From assembly GCA_977017575.1 (NCBI GenBank), contig CDRNVI010000052.1, positions 62,001 through 126,000 on the forward strand: DNA of 64,000 nucleotides, given 5' to 3'. A program made the position numbers and the translations under genes. The DNA comes from Paramoeba atlantica (taxonomy: Eukaryota > Discosea). Positions 19,657 through 30,075 of this stretch are shown here, piece after piece. The notes beneath the pieces were generated by a model. That model saw only the letters and a list, made by a program, of their open reading frames with translations. It ran no database searches and was not told the DNA's origin. Within the stretch, counting starts at the first letter, position 1; every line of letters begins with the position of its first letter.

Positions 19657-20583
19657 ATGACGTCTCGATCGCAAAACCAAACATACGTTCAAGATCGAAC
19701 GTTTCTCAACGCTGACCACAGCATGCGAGAGCCAACAGATACCCGAACTAGCAGTTCTAGACAGAGCACTGTAACTCCTACTAGCTCTCTTCTTTCCTCC
19801 AAACTTACCGACGCAATCCAAACCCTCGTCAACGCAACACCTGACTCTACCACAACCAGCTCCTCTGAGCATGTCAACCGACTTTCTACCCTTATCGAAG
19901 CCCAACTGAACACCATTACCCCTGAACTCTCCATCGGACGTGGAAGCTGTGTCACAGACGCAACGAACAACGACAATGACAACGTTGGGTTGGATTCCAC
20001 CTCCTTGGCTGCTTCCTCCTTCTCCTCTACCACCCCAATTCCTGGAGTTTCCGTTCTTCCCTGGCGTGATCCGTTTGAGGGGGAGGACACCTCTGGCCCT
20101 ACCCCCCATGGCGAGAGTCTTCCCTCCCACCCACGTTACGCCTACGACCCGAGCACCATGTGGCCTTCGGGCTCCGACGTCCATCTCTTCACGACTACAG
20201 GGGGAACTCGTAACACCCATCGTGTTCCCGAGCCCCTTGATAAAAGGGAGGAGGCGGGGGAACGGGAGACAAGGCACGAGGGGGGAGAAAACTCTCCCCC
20301 AGGTCGTGAGTTCTCTGTGTCTGCACGGCAGAAATCGACACAAGGTCGTACGGTGTACTCCGCACGGTCCCATTCCCGTTCCCACCCCCGGGAGGGGGAG
20401 TATGGGCTCACGCCCGGGGAGGGGGGAGGGGGGGTAACAGCAGCCATGGAGGGGGAGAGTCCTCCCGGGGACCTCCTTTCTACGCTGTCTAGCCCCCCAG
20501 AGGAGTTTCTTTCTCCACTTGGGGTGTCTCCGATTATGGTGCATACCGCGGAGAAAATTGCAAGGAGGGAGGGAAGGGGGTAG
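19657..20583 (+). CDS. Hypothetical low-complexity protein
   Basis: A 308-residue frame rich in Ser, Thr, Pro and later Gly and Glu, with no recognisable domain, signal peptide or membrane segment. The coding direction agrees with all neighbouring genes. Base composition shows the C-rich 5' half and G-rich 3' half seen in several confirmed genes of this window, which favours a real gene. A long minus-strand frame over the same bases is more likely its shadow. Likely disordered; no function can be given. Confidence 0.55.
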   Translation: MTSRSQNQTYVQDRTFLNADHSMREPTDTRTSSSRQSTVTPTSSLLSSKLTDAIQTLVNATPDSTTTSSSEHVNRLSTLIEAQLNTITPELSIGRGSCVTDATNNDNDNVGLDSTSLAASSFSSTTPIPGVSVLPWRDPFEGEDTSGPTPHGESLPSHPRYAYDPSTMWPSGSDVHLFTTTGGTRNTHRVPEPLDKREEAGERETRHEGGENSPPGREFSVSARQKSTQGRTVYSARSHSRSHPREGEYGLTPGEGGGGVTAAMEGESPPGDLLSTLSSPPEEFLSPLGVSPIMVHTAEKIARREGRG

Positions 20584-20815
20584 GAAATTGGTGTGGGAGG
20601 GGTTTGCCCGCCCATTCGGGGAAGTTTGATAAAAGTGCACAACACATGTTTTGGTTTTTTTTAGTTTTTAAAAGAGAGTGGAAATATGTCGTTTCGTGTG
20701 TTTTCACACGGTTTGTGAACGTGTAGAAATGATTTAAGGGTTGACGTTATTCATGTATGAAACTGGCTTTAACGGATGAGGAATTTGATATTTTTCATAT
20801 CGAATACGTAAATAA

Positions 20816-23069
20816 ATGTTGCAGCGCACAATTAAACATGTGGCTCGACACATGCGAAAATTGAATTTCTCGGAGAGGCCGAATCGTCCTCGAGAGGATC
20901 GGTCTCATACGTCAAACAGAGAATTCTCTCGTTCAAAGCAAAACGCTGGCACCGGAAAGGCAAGGTCGCCCAACAAAAACCAAGCCGATCATGAGTTCAT
21001 GTCTCGTCCTCTTTCATCCACTTACCTTAAACGCGCTTCTCCTTACACCAGAACGGAGGATGGAGGAGCCATACGAGACATTCCACTAACCTACGAGCCG
21101 TACGAAAAGGAAAAGTACATGCGATTCGACCATCCACTGCGTCGATGTCCCTCCGAGGAGTCACGCAATGTGCCACTGGACATCGAAGAGGACAACGTTT
21201 TCTCCAACGAAAAAGCGGAGGATTTTCGTGAGCCGGACCCCCAAGTCAAGCCTCTTCAGGCGAAATCCAGTCGCCGTAAAGCCCGACAGCAACATAGCAC
21301 AGAGCAACGAGACTCGGCTAAAAAACGACTACAGGACTTAGTTCAAAAACCAGCGTACGCATCCCAGGCAGTGGAGCGCAGAGCGCAATCGCAAAAGCTT
21401 GCGGAGGACGTGATGTGGCCCGGCACCGTACTCCGTGACCCCTACGGTCATGTCATTCAGCACCTCGCCACCCTCAACGGAAACCCTGGATACCGCAACC
21501 GGCGGCGTACCTTTGTAGTCACCGGGAGGAGAGTGATTGAGGATATTGCCAACCGCATGAAAATCTTTCCGGAATTACTTGTGGTGGATGCCAAGAAGCC
21601 GCTTCCGGCGATTTCAAAAAAGGAAATGAATGGGGAAATCGTGAAGGCAACGGCCCGAGCGATGAGAGCCATAGACCCCGGCCACGATGGCTACATTGGG
21701 GAATACAATATCCCACCCTGCGCTCCAAAGGAGCTTTTGTTTGCCTCCCCTCGACAAATGACCAACTGGATAGTCCTGGATAACATTGCGGATCCCGGCA
21801 CCCTTGGAAATCTACTCCGTACTGCTACTGCATTTGCTTACGATGCGGTTGTGATGACGAATCACTGTGCTGACTTTTTCGATAACCGGACGGTACGTGC
21901 CGCCCGTGGGGTTCATTTTCAGAAACTCACCCAATTTATAGTTCTCAAAGAAGAGGATGGGGATGACACCAGTGAGTTATTCAACCAAATGCTGGAGCAC
22001 CACCATGCACAGCCTTGGGTATACAGCCCCACATTTGACTCGAAAACTGCAGAATTGCTTCGTGCATCCTCTTTACCGGATGACCCAACAAAATCACACT
22101 CCCCACCTTCTTCCTCTGACATCCTGCAACCCCCCACGCGTCCTCTTCCCGTCGCCACACTCTCCGAGGTTCGTCAAACCATGGTCCAGCGCGACCTCCT
22201 TCTCTCCAACCCCAACCCCCCCTCCCCCCTGCATCACCCCCACCCCTCCCCCCTCCACCCCACCCGACACATCCCCTGTCTCGCCTCCAGCAACGCCCTC
22301 TTCCTCGGCGACGACAAAGCCCAAACCCTCCTCCCTAAACTCTCCACCCGACTACGCACCCCACCCACACGCATCACCCTGCTCGAGGAACCCCTCCCTT
22401 TTACTTTTACCTCTTCTTATTCTTCTACTCCTTCTTCCCCCCACCATGACCCACCCCCCCTCGAGCCCCTCCCCCTCCTCCCCGCCGCCGCCATCCTCCT
22501 CTACAACATGCGGCACACCCACAAGTGGGAACGGCTCAACCCCACCGAGGCCGCTGCCCTGTCCCCCACGACCCCGTCGGCGGCTGAGGCCCAGCGTGCC
22601 TTCATGCCCCCCGGCCCGCTGGGGACCCCGGAGCCCAACCTCGTGGGGGGGGGTCGAGGTGCGGGGGCTGTATGAGGGGATCCAGGCCGCGCGGGTGGGG
22701 CGGCGGCTGGGGCGGTGGGCGCGTGGGGATGAGGAGAGGTGGGAGGACGGGGAGGTGGCACGGATACGGCAGGGGGCGGTGCGGCATAGGGCGTGGATGG
22801 AGGGGGCGGTGGGGGGGGAGGGGATGCAGAGGGGGGAGGGGGGAGGAGAGGATGCAGAGGGGGGAAAGGAGGGGGAGGGGGGAGGGGATCCGTATGGGTA
22901 TGAGGTTGAGGGGAAACGATCGGGTGGGGATAAGGTGGGGTATCCGGATTATGTAAAGGATACGTTGCCACGACCGTATAGTCGGGAGGATGTACGAGAG
23001 GATGCGATGAAAAGGATGACGTACCGCAGGCCTTCGGTCTATGGGAAACTTGTGGGAAATCGGAGGTGA
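20816..23069 (+). CDS. SpoU/TrmH-family RNA 2'-O-methyltransferase, frame-disrupted
   Basis: Probable mitochondrial MRM3-like ribose methyltransferase using S-adenosylmethionine. A basic, disordered N-terminus (1-215) precedes a substrate-binding part (FVVTGRRVIEDI) and the SpoU motif 1 region WIVLDNIADPGTLGNLLRTA near residues 320-340, then DNRTVRAARGVHFQ. PGT replaces the usual PGN. A long Pro/Ser/Thr linker follows, then LPAAAILLYNMR, which aligns with the last SpoU helix. The first frame ends at 22675, but a protein-like tail (GDPYGYEVEGK...SVYGKLVGNRR) continues to 23069 in the next frame; the shift falls at a run of nine G (22645-22653). That may be a sequence error in a homopolymer or a real break. 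Confidence 0.72.
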
Positions 23070-23216
23070 GGAAACTTGGTTGGGTGATTTTGTTGTTGTT
23101 TTCTTTTGCAAAATTGTGTCTTGTACAAGGTAATAGATTTTAAAACGATGCTGGTTTACTCCTATCTTCTGCAAAATTATACACGTGTTACATTTTTTTT
23201 CTTTTTTTATTAACGT

Positions 23217-24281
23217 ATGGGCGAGGTACCTCGACCTAGCCTAGAAGGACTTCTAGATGCGAAGGCTCCGAAATGGATTTTCGTCGGAGGCAAAGGAGGG
23301 GTTGGGAAGACAACGACAAGCTGTGCGCTCTCATGCCTCCTTGCGTGGACGCCGTTGCGCAACGAGGAAAGCAAAGAGTCGAGAAAACGGCGGGTTCTCA
23401 TTATTTCCACCGATCCCGCTCACAACTTAAGCGATGCTTTTGGGCAGCCCTTTTCAAAGACTCCCACGGCTGTCAAGGGGTTGGAAAATTTACACGCGAT
23501 TGAAATTGACCCCAGCGCACTTACGAAAGACAAGGATTACTTTGCGGATTGGCACTCCAAGGAGAACGACTCGGTGGATTCCACCCAAGGTACTTTTCGT
23601 AATCTTTTCGGGGTTCTGCAAAATGCAGCCGCGTCGTTTCCTGGAATTGATGAGGTCACTGTTTTTGCGGAGTTAATGCGAGAAGTCCAGCAGTTGAACT
23701 ACGACACAGTTGTGTTTGACACGGCGCCTACCGGACACACCCTTCGTCTATTGGCGTTGCCCCATACATTAGCCGACGCGCTAGACCGCCTGCTGGATTT
23801 GCAAGGCATGACTACATTATTAAATGCTGCTTCTCAGTTCATGGGAAATGCCACCGATATGAGCGCAGGCACTTTTACGGAAAAGGTCCAGCACTGGCGG
23901 GGGCAAATCAAGGAGATCCAACAGCGGTTCACGAACCATGAGGAGACCACATTCGTGTGTGTTTGTATTCCGGAATTTTTGTCTGTGTACGAGACAGAGC
24001 GATTGATTCAAGAATTGGCAAAGTATGACATTGCGTGTGACCACGTGGTCGTGAACCAGCTTGTGCGAAGACCAAAAAACGAGTCACCGTGTCGTATGTG
24101 CGATGCGCGGGTACGCATACAGAGTAAGTACTTGGAAGAAATTACGGAATTGTATGAAGATTTTCACATAGTGCAAATGCCGCTTATGTGTGATGAAGTT
24201 CGCGGAGTCGAGAGCTTAAGTCTTTTTGGCAAATACCTTCTCACTCCATACAACCCTGACCGTGACGGCTATCTTATGTAG
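23217..24281 (+). CDS. GET3: GET3/TRC40 (ArsA-type) ATPase
   Basis: Cytosolic ATPase that carries tail-anchored membrane proteins to the ER. The 354-residue length is typical. Visible: deviant P-loop GGKGGVGKTT at 24-33, switch I DPAHNLSDAFG near 65, switch II DTAPTGHTLRLL near 167, the client-binding helical region with LLNAASQFMGN, and the zinc-binding CRMC motif near 290 that links the homodimer. A-loop PLMCDEVRGVESL follows. The single domain separates it from tandem bacterial ArsA. It starts with the first ATG behind a T-rich tract (23190-23210). Confidence 0.95.
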   Translation: MGEVPRPSLEGLLDAKAPKWIFVGGKGGVGKTTTSCALSCLLAWTPLRNEESKESRKRRVLIISTDPAHNLSDAFGQPFSKTPTAVKGLENLHAIEIDPSALTKDKDYFADWHSKENDSVDSTQGTFRNLFGVLQNAAASFPGIDEVTVFAELMREVQQLNYDTVVFDTAPTGHTLRLLALPHTLADALDRLLDLQGMTTLLNAASQFMGNATDMSAGTFTEKVQHWRGQIKEIQQRFTNHEETTFVCVCIPEFLSVYETERLIQELAKYDIACDHVVVNQLVRRPKNESPCRMCDARVRIQSKYLEEITELYEDFHIVQMPLMCDEVRGVESLSLFGKYLLTPYNPDRDGYLM

Positions 24282-24493
24282 AAGTTACTTGTGTATTAGT
24301 GTCACAATAGCGTTTTTCAGTGGAATGAACTGTCTTGGATTGTGTTTTTGCTAGCTTTCATTCTTAACTCTGGAGGCATTAAGTAAACATAAGAATTGAT
24401 AGAAAATTGCTATTCCATCAACGCTAAACTTATTTCTAATTTATCACCAGAAATGTTCAACATTTATTTAAATCTCGACCAACGAACAAAGAA

Positions 24494-25053
24494 ATGCTTG
24501 GGAGTCATGGGGGGTGGCATCCCATGAGCATGGCCGACTTAGCTGGGATTCTACTACAGTATATTTTAGCATTGTTTTCTTGTGCCGTTATTTTTAAAAT
24601 GTCTTCTTTTACATTTAGTCCGCAACTAACACTGCGATCATTCAGCCGGCGCGTGTCGGCACAACGTCTTGCTGCAGAGGACGCTCCACCGATTGTTCGC
24701 CCTGGCAAAGTACGAGCGAACTTGCCCCAAGAGTACGATCTTTCCAGATTTGTTGAGCTCATTTCTAGTCCACATTCTTCTTGGAACGTTTCTTTGCCAG
24801 CGTGTGATTGGTATGGTGTTATTTGTGACAAGGCACGATACGTTACGGAGATGCAGTGGCGTAATTACAAACTTCTGGGATCACTCCGTTGGGATTTTTT
24901 ACCCAGAACGGTACTACATTTCAATGTGTGGGATAACAAGCTCAAAGGGACAATTCCATTCGACGCGATGCCACCACACCTTCGTAGTCTTCGTGTACAG
25001 TGTAACCTTTTTACAGGCCAGCCGGATTTAAGTCATTTGCTACGCAAATTGAT
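24494..25053 (+). pseudogene. LRR protein gene, 5' half, split by retrotransposon (LRR family member 2)
   Basis: Encodes a hydrophobic leader (MADLAGILLQYILALFSCAVIF, from ATG 24530), an LRRNT-type cap (SSWNVSLPACDWYGVIC, LLGSLRWDFLP) and two to three repeats up to LRKLI. After 25053 the frame runs into the inserted element and stops at 25090. The repeat resumes in the same phase at 30076: joining base 25053 to 30076 gives an uninterrupted LRR frame through the junction codon. The gene thus looked intact before the insertion. Fused product would have a leader, cap and about eight repeats, like the genes at 4.6, 40.1 and 42.3 kb. Confidence 0.75.
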
Positions 25054-28000
25054 CATACTTGATAAAGATACAGTTTCTGTACCTTGTTGATTTGTACTAA
25101 CTGTTATCCTCCCCTACTGGGGCATGGCACTTCCCCCCTCCACCTCTGCCCCCCAAGCGCAAAGCGACGTCCCTCGAGGATCTGCTGGCGCAAAATCATC
25201 GCGTAAGCACAGCTTCCACTTCACTCAGCAGCGCGCAATACCGATTAAAATCAGACACTCGACTTCCTCGCTTTGGATATACTTCTCCGATATTCACGCG
25301 GCGGCCTCCTTCCTTACTGAAAAGAAACACTTTAATACAGAAATCACAGCGGAGCTTTCCTTGGCACGCACTTTGGATACTGGAGCGAAGAGAACCGATG
25401 GTATTCTAATCGAGAAATGTACCTTACAAGAAGTGATGGACGAAGAAGCTTGTGAACACTTTGTGTTCAAAGAAACTGCGCCGCCCCACCGCATTTTTCG
25501 ACACGCCAGCTGGACCGCGGCGCACGCAGACGAAGTCCTGAATCTCAGCCAACAATACTCTTGCCCTGGCACACTCGGTAGGGCGATTAAGAAGAAACTG
25601 GCTGGTCACGATATCCCAGGATTGGCATCCTTCGACATAACCCACGTATCGCAGAGGGAACAGACGTCCGACGAAATCCCTTGGGAAAATCCCAAGATCT
25701 CGTATGATGAGCCACTCGCAATTCGCGCGCCGAGGCAACCGAATGATTCTCGAGGAACACGGTCGTTACGTACGCAGCCGTGCGCGCACCGATGCCTAAA
25801 CAAACTAACATGTCTCCATCCATGCTGTAAAGTGGGCATTGAATCCGAACCCATTCCCGACCCTGCCTCCGATCCGAACGCGCTCCAGCTCGGTGAAGCA
25901 GGTTCCATGGTTGACGCTTCGCCACATTCAACAGCGTCCAGACGACCTGAGTCCACGCGTTCGCAGCCGTGCGCACACCGATGCCTAAGCAAACGAACAT
26001 GTCTACATCCGTGCTGTAAAGTGGGCATTGAACCCGAGCCTATTACCGACCCTGCCTCCGATCTGAATGCTCGTCAGCTCGTTGAAGCGGCTCCTACTGC
26101 TCTAGTAGCAGTGCAGCAAACAGCCTCCAGACCTGGGTATACGCTCTCACAGCCCTGCGCGTATCGATGTCTAAACAAACTAACATGCCTTCACCCATGT
26201 TGCAAAATAGGCGGTGAATGTGATCCGGCCTCTCAAGCAGGCACGCACCGACCCACGGGAACGATTCAGAGTCCCCACACCGACTCGACACAACTACGAG
26301 ATGAGCCACACCAGACTATGTACAGCACAACAAGGCGGCCATGCAAGCATGTCTGTCGGGACAAACAGAATTGCAAACATGGATGTTGCAAAGTTGGCGT
26401 GCTGGTCGATAGTTCTACACCCACCGACCCCAGTAGACCTGGAATTCCACATAATGAAACCTATGTTGCCTCCACTCGTGATCTGCACGCGCAGCACATA
26501 CAGCCAACATCTGCAAGGAAAATTTCTGACACATCTACGGTACCGGAGGGGGAAGAATCCTCGCACAGACCCTGCAAACACCTGTGCCACAACAAGGAAG
26601 AATGTAAGCACAAGTGTTGTAAGGAAGGTGTCCAAAGCCCAGTTAAAGATACCCGATCGGGCTCGAGTCGCTGGAGCCTGCGCAATCTTCTTTCATGGGG
26701 CTTCACCACAGGGAGCACGCGTACCAACGAAAACACAGCCCCTGCACGCACAAGGGATGGCCATGCAACCGGATCCGCAGCGCAACGTTACCCCGAGACG
26801 CACAGGAACATGCCACAGGACCAACAGCAAGCCGAAACGACCGCACATCACACACAGGCCCGAATAGATGTGATTGAAGAAACCGAGACACAGGTGCAGG
26901 ATACAACACAGCAGGATTTACCACATCATGACACGCAACCAAATAGTATACCGAATGTACGCACGATTCTGCAATCACAACGGATGAGAACGCGCAACGA
27001 TCGTTCAGGAAGCCCAGAAACTGCGGAAGACTTGCTGAGTACCTTGCGTACGATTGAAGGAGGGCGAGTAATGGCTAGTCTTTCTCATGAGCAATGGCAA
27101 CGCGCAATCAAGAAGTCGTTCGAACGATGTGAGAAATACCTTAAACCAGCTGCAACCCCAACTGAAGTACTGCGACATGCCGATTTGTTAACTGCCTGCA
27201 TAGCAGTCTCGGCTTATGAAATCGCGCGGGAGGCTGACCCAACGAAAGGATTCAAGCTACGCTCGACGACTGGCCACACCAAACGTGCTTCACGACCTCT
27301 CAGCTACGATCGCTCAGCAAAGGAACTTTCTGGACATATCCGCCAATTAAAACGTACCCTCTCTTACACACACGGCCGCTCGGAAAGAGATCGCCTGATA
27401 CGCAACATAAAAGAAGCCACGAAAGCCCGCAACCTCTACACAGAAGAAGCAAATCTCCTGCGACGTGAAAGGGAGAAAAGATGGGTGACGGACAGATTTC
27501 AACGGAACCCCTGGACGGCAGGAGGGGAATGCCTCGACAATAACGAGAAGATGCGAAAACAGCCAACGATTTTCCCGAATTGTCCACAGGCAGTTATTGA
27601 AACGTTCTTCAAGGACACACTAAGCATTGGCAACGAAACCCACACTCTACCCCCCACTGATCTTCTTGGCGCTGGAAACGAAAGCGAAATGAAGTGGGAA
27701 GATATTGACGTGCAAACCATAGCCGCGGCTATCTCCTCCAAGCGACCGTCCGCTGCACCAGGTCCTGACACCATAAGTAACGCCTTCCTCCGACGCTGCA
27801 CTGAGCTGTACCCCTTCATCGCCCAAGTATTCAACGACCTACTCAAACACCCCGTAGGTCCAACCCACTGGAAACAAGCGGTGACTCGACTCATCCACAA
27901 AGGGGGGGCTACGGATAAACTGTCGAACTGGCGCCCTATCAGCCTGACCAGCTGTCTGGGGAAGCTACTCCACTCAATCATAGGACACAAACTTCTGAGT

Positions 28001-30075
28001 CACGCTGTCAGCACAGGGATCATCGACACGACCATACAAAAAGGCTTTCTCCCCAATGTCAATGGAACCATCGAACACACGCAAGCGCTTTGTGAACTGC
28101 TGGATTTTCAGAGGCAGCACAAACGGCAATACTGCTTGGGTCAATTCGACCTGAAAAACGCCTTTGGTTCTCTTCCACACTCGATCCTCTTCCAAGTATT
28201 ACAATGGGCAAAGGTGTCGCCGATTATCATCGAATATGTTCACTCCCTCTATACCAGTGCTTCTCTCCGAGTCAAGTGTGCTGAGGGGTTGACTAACCAC
28301 ATTCCCGTTGAACGAGGCGTTCTTCAAGGCGACACCCTATCTCCTGTGCTATTCAACCTTGCGATGGAGGTAGTTTTAAGGTACCTTCGATCCAGCTTTC
28401 CAGGATATGGCATCACATGGGGCGGGCAAGAATCATTCCTTAAGGCGTTTGCGGACGACCTTGCCGTCATTACCAAATCACCCGAAGAAATGCAGCATGT
28501 TACTAACGCCCTGGTAAAGGTGCTCGCCAGATTAGGCATGCGGCTAAATGTACAGAAATGTCGGCTTCAGTATATGGCTGTAGCGGATGGAGGATACAAA
28601 ACCCACAGACCGCGCATCCGTGCCGGCGGCGAAAGCATACCCCACGTTTGCGACAAAGGCAGTCAGTTTCTGGGCATGACGCTAGCGCCTGGAGCCCAAC
28701 AAGGGAAAGTGTTGTTCAAGAGTCTCCGTACACAACTACGCCACTGGCTTACCAACGTATCTGAAAGTGCCATGGATACGCCCGCCCGCCTCTGGGTCTA
28801 CAATAACGTCATTATTTCCCGTCTACGCTACGTTCTGACGGTAAATCCGGGAATCACACTGAATTTCATCCTGCGGCTGCAAAAGCTTGCGACTACACAC
28901 ATTCGGAAATGGGTGAATATGGCCAAAACTGCAACCAGCGAACTTCTCTATTCTGAGCGGGGGTGGGCCTTAACTAGTTTCTCAAAGCTGTGGATACTCT
29001 GCACGAGTACACTGGTCGAGCAAATGCAGAAATCACGTGACCCGGCTGTGCAACAGGCTTTAAGACACCGCATCCGCAGGGAACTGCACAAGCGCTCAAC
29101 GGGACACGTCCAACCAGTAGTTGAACTGTACGACCGACGAGAAGACCGTGTGGCGACACGGCGGTTCATTGAGAGTGAATACGAGCGACACCTTTCCGAA
29201 TCCGTGCAACGACGGGCTCCCATAGCGGCACAGTGGTTCCGTATGGCCACTGAGGACGAACTTGCGAAAGACTTTGCTGCTGCGGTATGTAACATCAACA
29301 GTGAGGCACTCTCCCGGTTTACTGCATCTGTGTTGACCCAAACACCACTACCTACTCGTTCAGCACTGCGTCGTTGGGGTCTAAGTACGCACACGGACAC
29401 AAAGTGTCCCATTTGCAAAGAGGAGGTGCAGACAGTTCGACATGTCCTCACAGGGTGCAAGGTGGCCCTTGAACAGGGCCGCTACACGTTCCGCCATGAT
29501 CTTATACTCCACGCTATCGCAGATGCCGTAAGAGCATCCCCAGAAACAGCGCAGTACCACTTTGATCTTTCTCTTTACCGAAACCCCCCAACATGGCTAA
29601 GTCAACAGGACACGGCCCTTAGACCTGATGGGTGGATCAAGCTACATAATGGTACTGAGTTCATACTTGAGCTCACTTCTCCGTGGGAGGAAAACTTTTT
29701 ATCCTCACATGAGCGGAAAGTGCGGAAGTACGGGAATCTGTTTCTCGAAAGGAAAATGACTAACCCGGCAACCTTTCTTCTTGTCATCGAAGTGGGGGCC
29801 AGAGGGAAGCTCAACTCCTCTACGCGAGCGCTCAACTCACTTTTCGGAGGTAACAAGGCCACCGCCTCGCAATGTCGACAGAAGCTTGTCAAAAGAGCAA
29901 TACGAGGAAGTTTCGCGATTTTTCAAAACCGCGATAACCCGAGCTGGACGGAAGCCAGCATATAGCGATGATGAAAAGCTTAAGGGAAACCCGTTTTGTG
30001 CGGGGTTTATGCATGATCTACGTGTATTTCTCTTAGGTGACAATCTCTGCAGTCATACTGCATGATAAACAAAAT
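25054..30075 (+). mobile_element. Non-LTR retrotransposon with restriction-like endonuclease, 5.0 kb
   Basis: Boundaries come from the LRR frame that it interrupts. The left edge follows TTGAT (25049-25053); the right edge is the A-rich end AAACAAAAT (30067-30075). At most a 1-2 base overlap (AT) is shared, so there is no clear long target duplication. The left end contains CATACTTGATAAA and the right end TCATACTGCATGATAAA, a similar sequence. One 4.8-kb gene fills it. Leader ~70 bases, 3' UTR ~110 bases with a small hairpin (AAACCCG / CGGGGTTT). The open, full-length ORF suggests a recent insertion. Confidence 0.8.
25124..29965 (+). CDS. Retrotransposon polyprotein: zinc knuckles, RT, CCHC finger, RLE
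   Basis: A 1613-residue protein. Residues ~1-210 are unrecognised. Then come five copies of a Cys/His motif of the form PCxHxCxxKxxCxHxCCKxG, at about 217, 282, 343, 405 and 483, separated by disordered linkers. RT follows (roughly 880-1200): WRPISLTSCLGKLLHSII, GQFDLKNAFGS with catalytic Asp, GVLQGDTLSPVLFN, and FADDLAV near 1109. A CPIC...H...C zinc finger near 1428 and a PD-(D/E)xK endonuclease (RPDGW...FILELTSPWE, then KVRKYG) near 1500 close the protein. RT plus C-terminal restriction-like endonuclease places it among R2/CRE/NeSL-type elements; kinetoplastid SLACS/CZAR/CRE belong here. No Ulp1 domain is seen. Frame is complete and may be active. Confidence 0.9.
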   Translation: MALPPSTSAPQAQSDVPRGSAGAKSSRKHSFHFTQQRAIPIKIRHSTSSLWIYFSDIHAAASFLTEKKHFNTEITAELSLARTLDTGAKRTDGILIEKCTLQEVMDEEACEHFVFKETAPPHRIFRHASWTAAHADEVLNLSQQYSCPGTLGRAIKKKLAGHDIPGLASFDITHVSQREQTSDEIPWENPKISYDEPLAIRAPRQPNDSRGTRSLRTQPCAHRCLNKLTCLHPCCKVGIESEPIPDPASDPNALQLGEAGSMVDASPHSTASRRPESTRSQPCAHRCLSKRTCLHPCCKVGIEPEPITDPASDLNARQLVEAAPTALVAVQQTASRPGYTLSQPCAYRCLNKLTCLHPCCKIGGECDPASQAGTHRPTGTIQSPHTDSTQLRDEPHQTMYSTTRRPCKHVCRDKQNCKHGCCKVGVLVDSSTPTDPSRPGIPHNETYVASTRDLHAQHIQPTSARKISDTSTVPEGEESSHRPCKHLCHNKEECKHKCCKEGVQSPVKDTRSGSSRWSLRNLLSWGFTTGSTRTNENTAPARTRDGHATGSAAQRYPETHRNMPQDQQQAETTAHHTQARIDVIEETETQVQDTTQQDLPHHDTQPNSIPNVRTILQSQRMRTRNDRSGSPETAEDLLSTLRTIEGGRVMASLSHEQWQRAIKKSFERCEKYLKPAATPTEVLRHADLLTACIAVSAYEIAREADPTKGFKLRSTTGHTKRASRPLSYDRSAKELSGHIRQLKRTLSYTHGRSERDRLIRNIKEATKARNLYTEEANLLRREREKRWVTDRFQRNPWTAGGECLDNNEKMRKQPTIFPNCPQAVIETFFKDTLSIGNETHTLPPTDLLGAGNESEMKWEDIDVQTIAAAISSKRPSAAPGPDTISNAFLRRCTELYPFIAQVFNDLLKHPVGPTHWKQAVTRLIHKGGATDKLSNWRPISLTSCLGKLLHSIIGHKLLSHAVSTGIIDTTIQKGFLPNVNGTIEHTQALCELLDFQRQHKRQYCLGQFDLKNAFGSLPHSILFQVLQWAKVSPIIIEYVHSLYTSASLRVKCAEGLTNHIPVERGVLQGDTLSPVLFNLAMEVVLRYLRSSFPGYGITWGGQESFLKAFADDLAVITKSPEEMQHVTNALVKVLARLGMRLNVQKCRLQYMAVADGGYKTHRPRIRAGGESIPHVCDKGSQFLGMTLAPGAQQGKVLFKSLRTQLRHWLTNVSESAMDTPARLWVYNNVIISRLRYVLTVNPGITLNFILRLQKLATTHIRKWVNMAKTATSELLYSERGWALTSFSKLWILCTSTLVEQMQKSRDPAVQQALRHRIRRELHKRSTGHVQPVVELYDRREDRVATRRFIESEYERHLSESVQRRAPIAAQWFRMATEDELAKDFAAAVCNINSEALSRFTASVLTQTPLPTRSALRRWGLSTHTDTKCPICKEEVQTVRHVLTGCKVALEQGRYTFRHDLILHAIADAVRASPETAQYHFDLSLYRNPPTWLSQQDTALRPDGWIKLHNGTEFILELTSPWEENFLSSHERKVRKYGNLFLERKMTNPATFLLVIEVGARGKLNSSTRALNSLFGGNKATASQCRQKLVKRAIRGSFAIFQNRDNPSWTEASI

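Noticed and set aside
20816-23069. Intron instead of a frameshift in the methyltransferase gene
   Set aside because: Protein-like sequence continues across the switch with no gap that a GT-AG intron could fill, and no other gene here shows an intron.
22501-23174. Proline-rich minus-strand ORFs opposite the methyltransferase gene
   Set aside because: They are complements of the G-rich + strand tail; low complexity, no domain, and the + strand tail is more protein-like.
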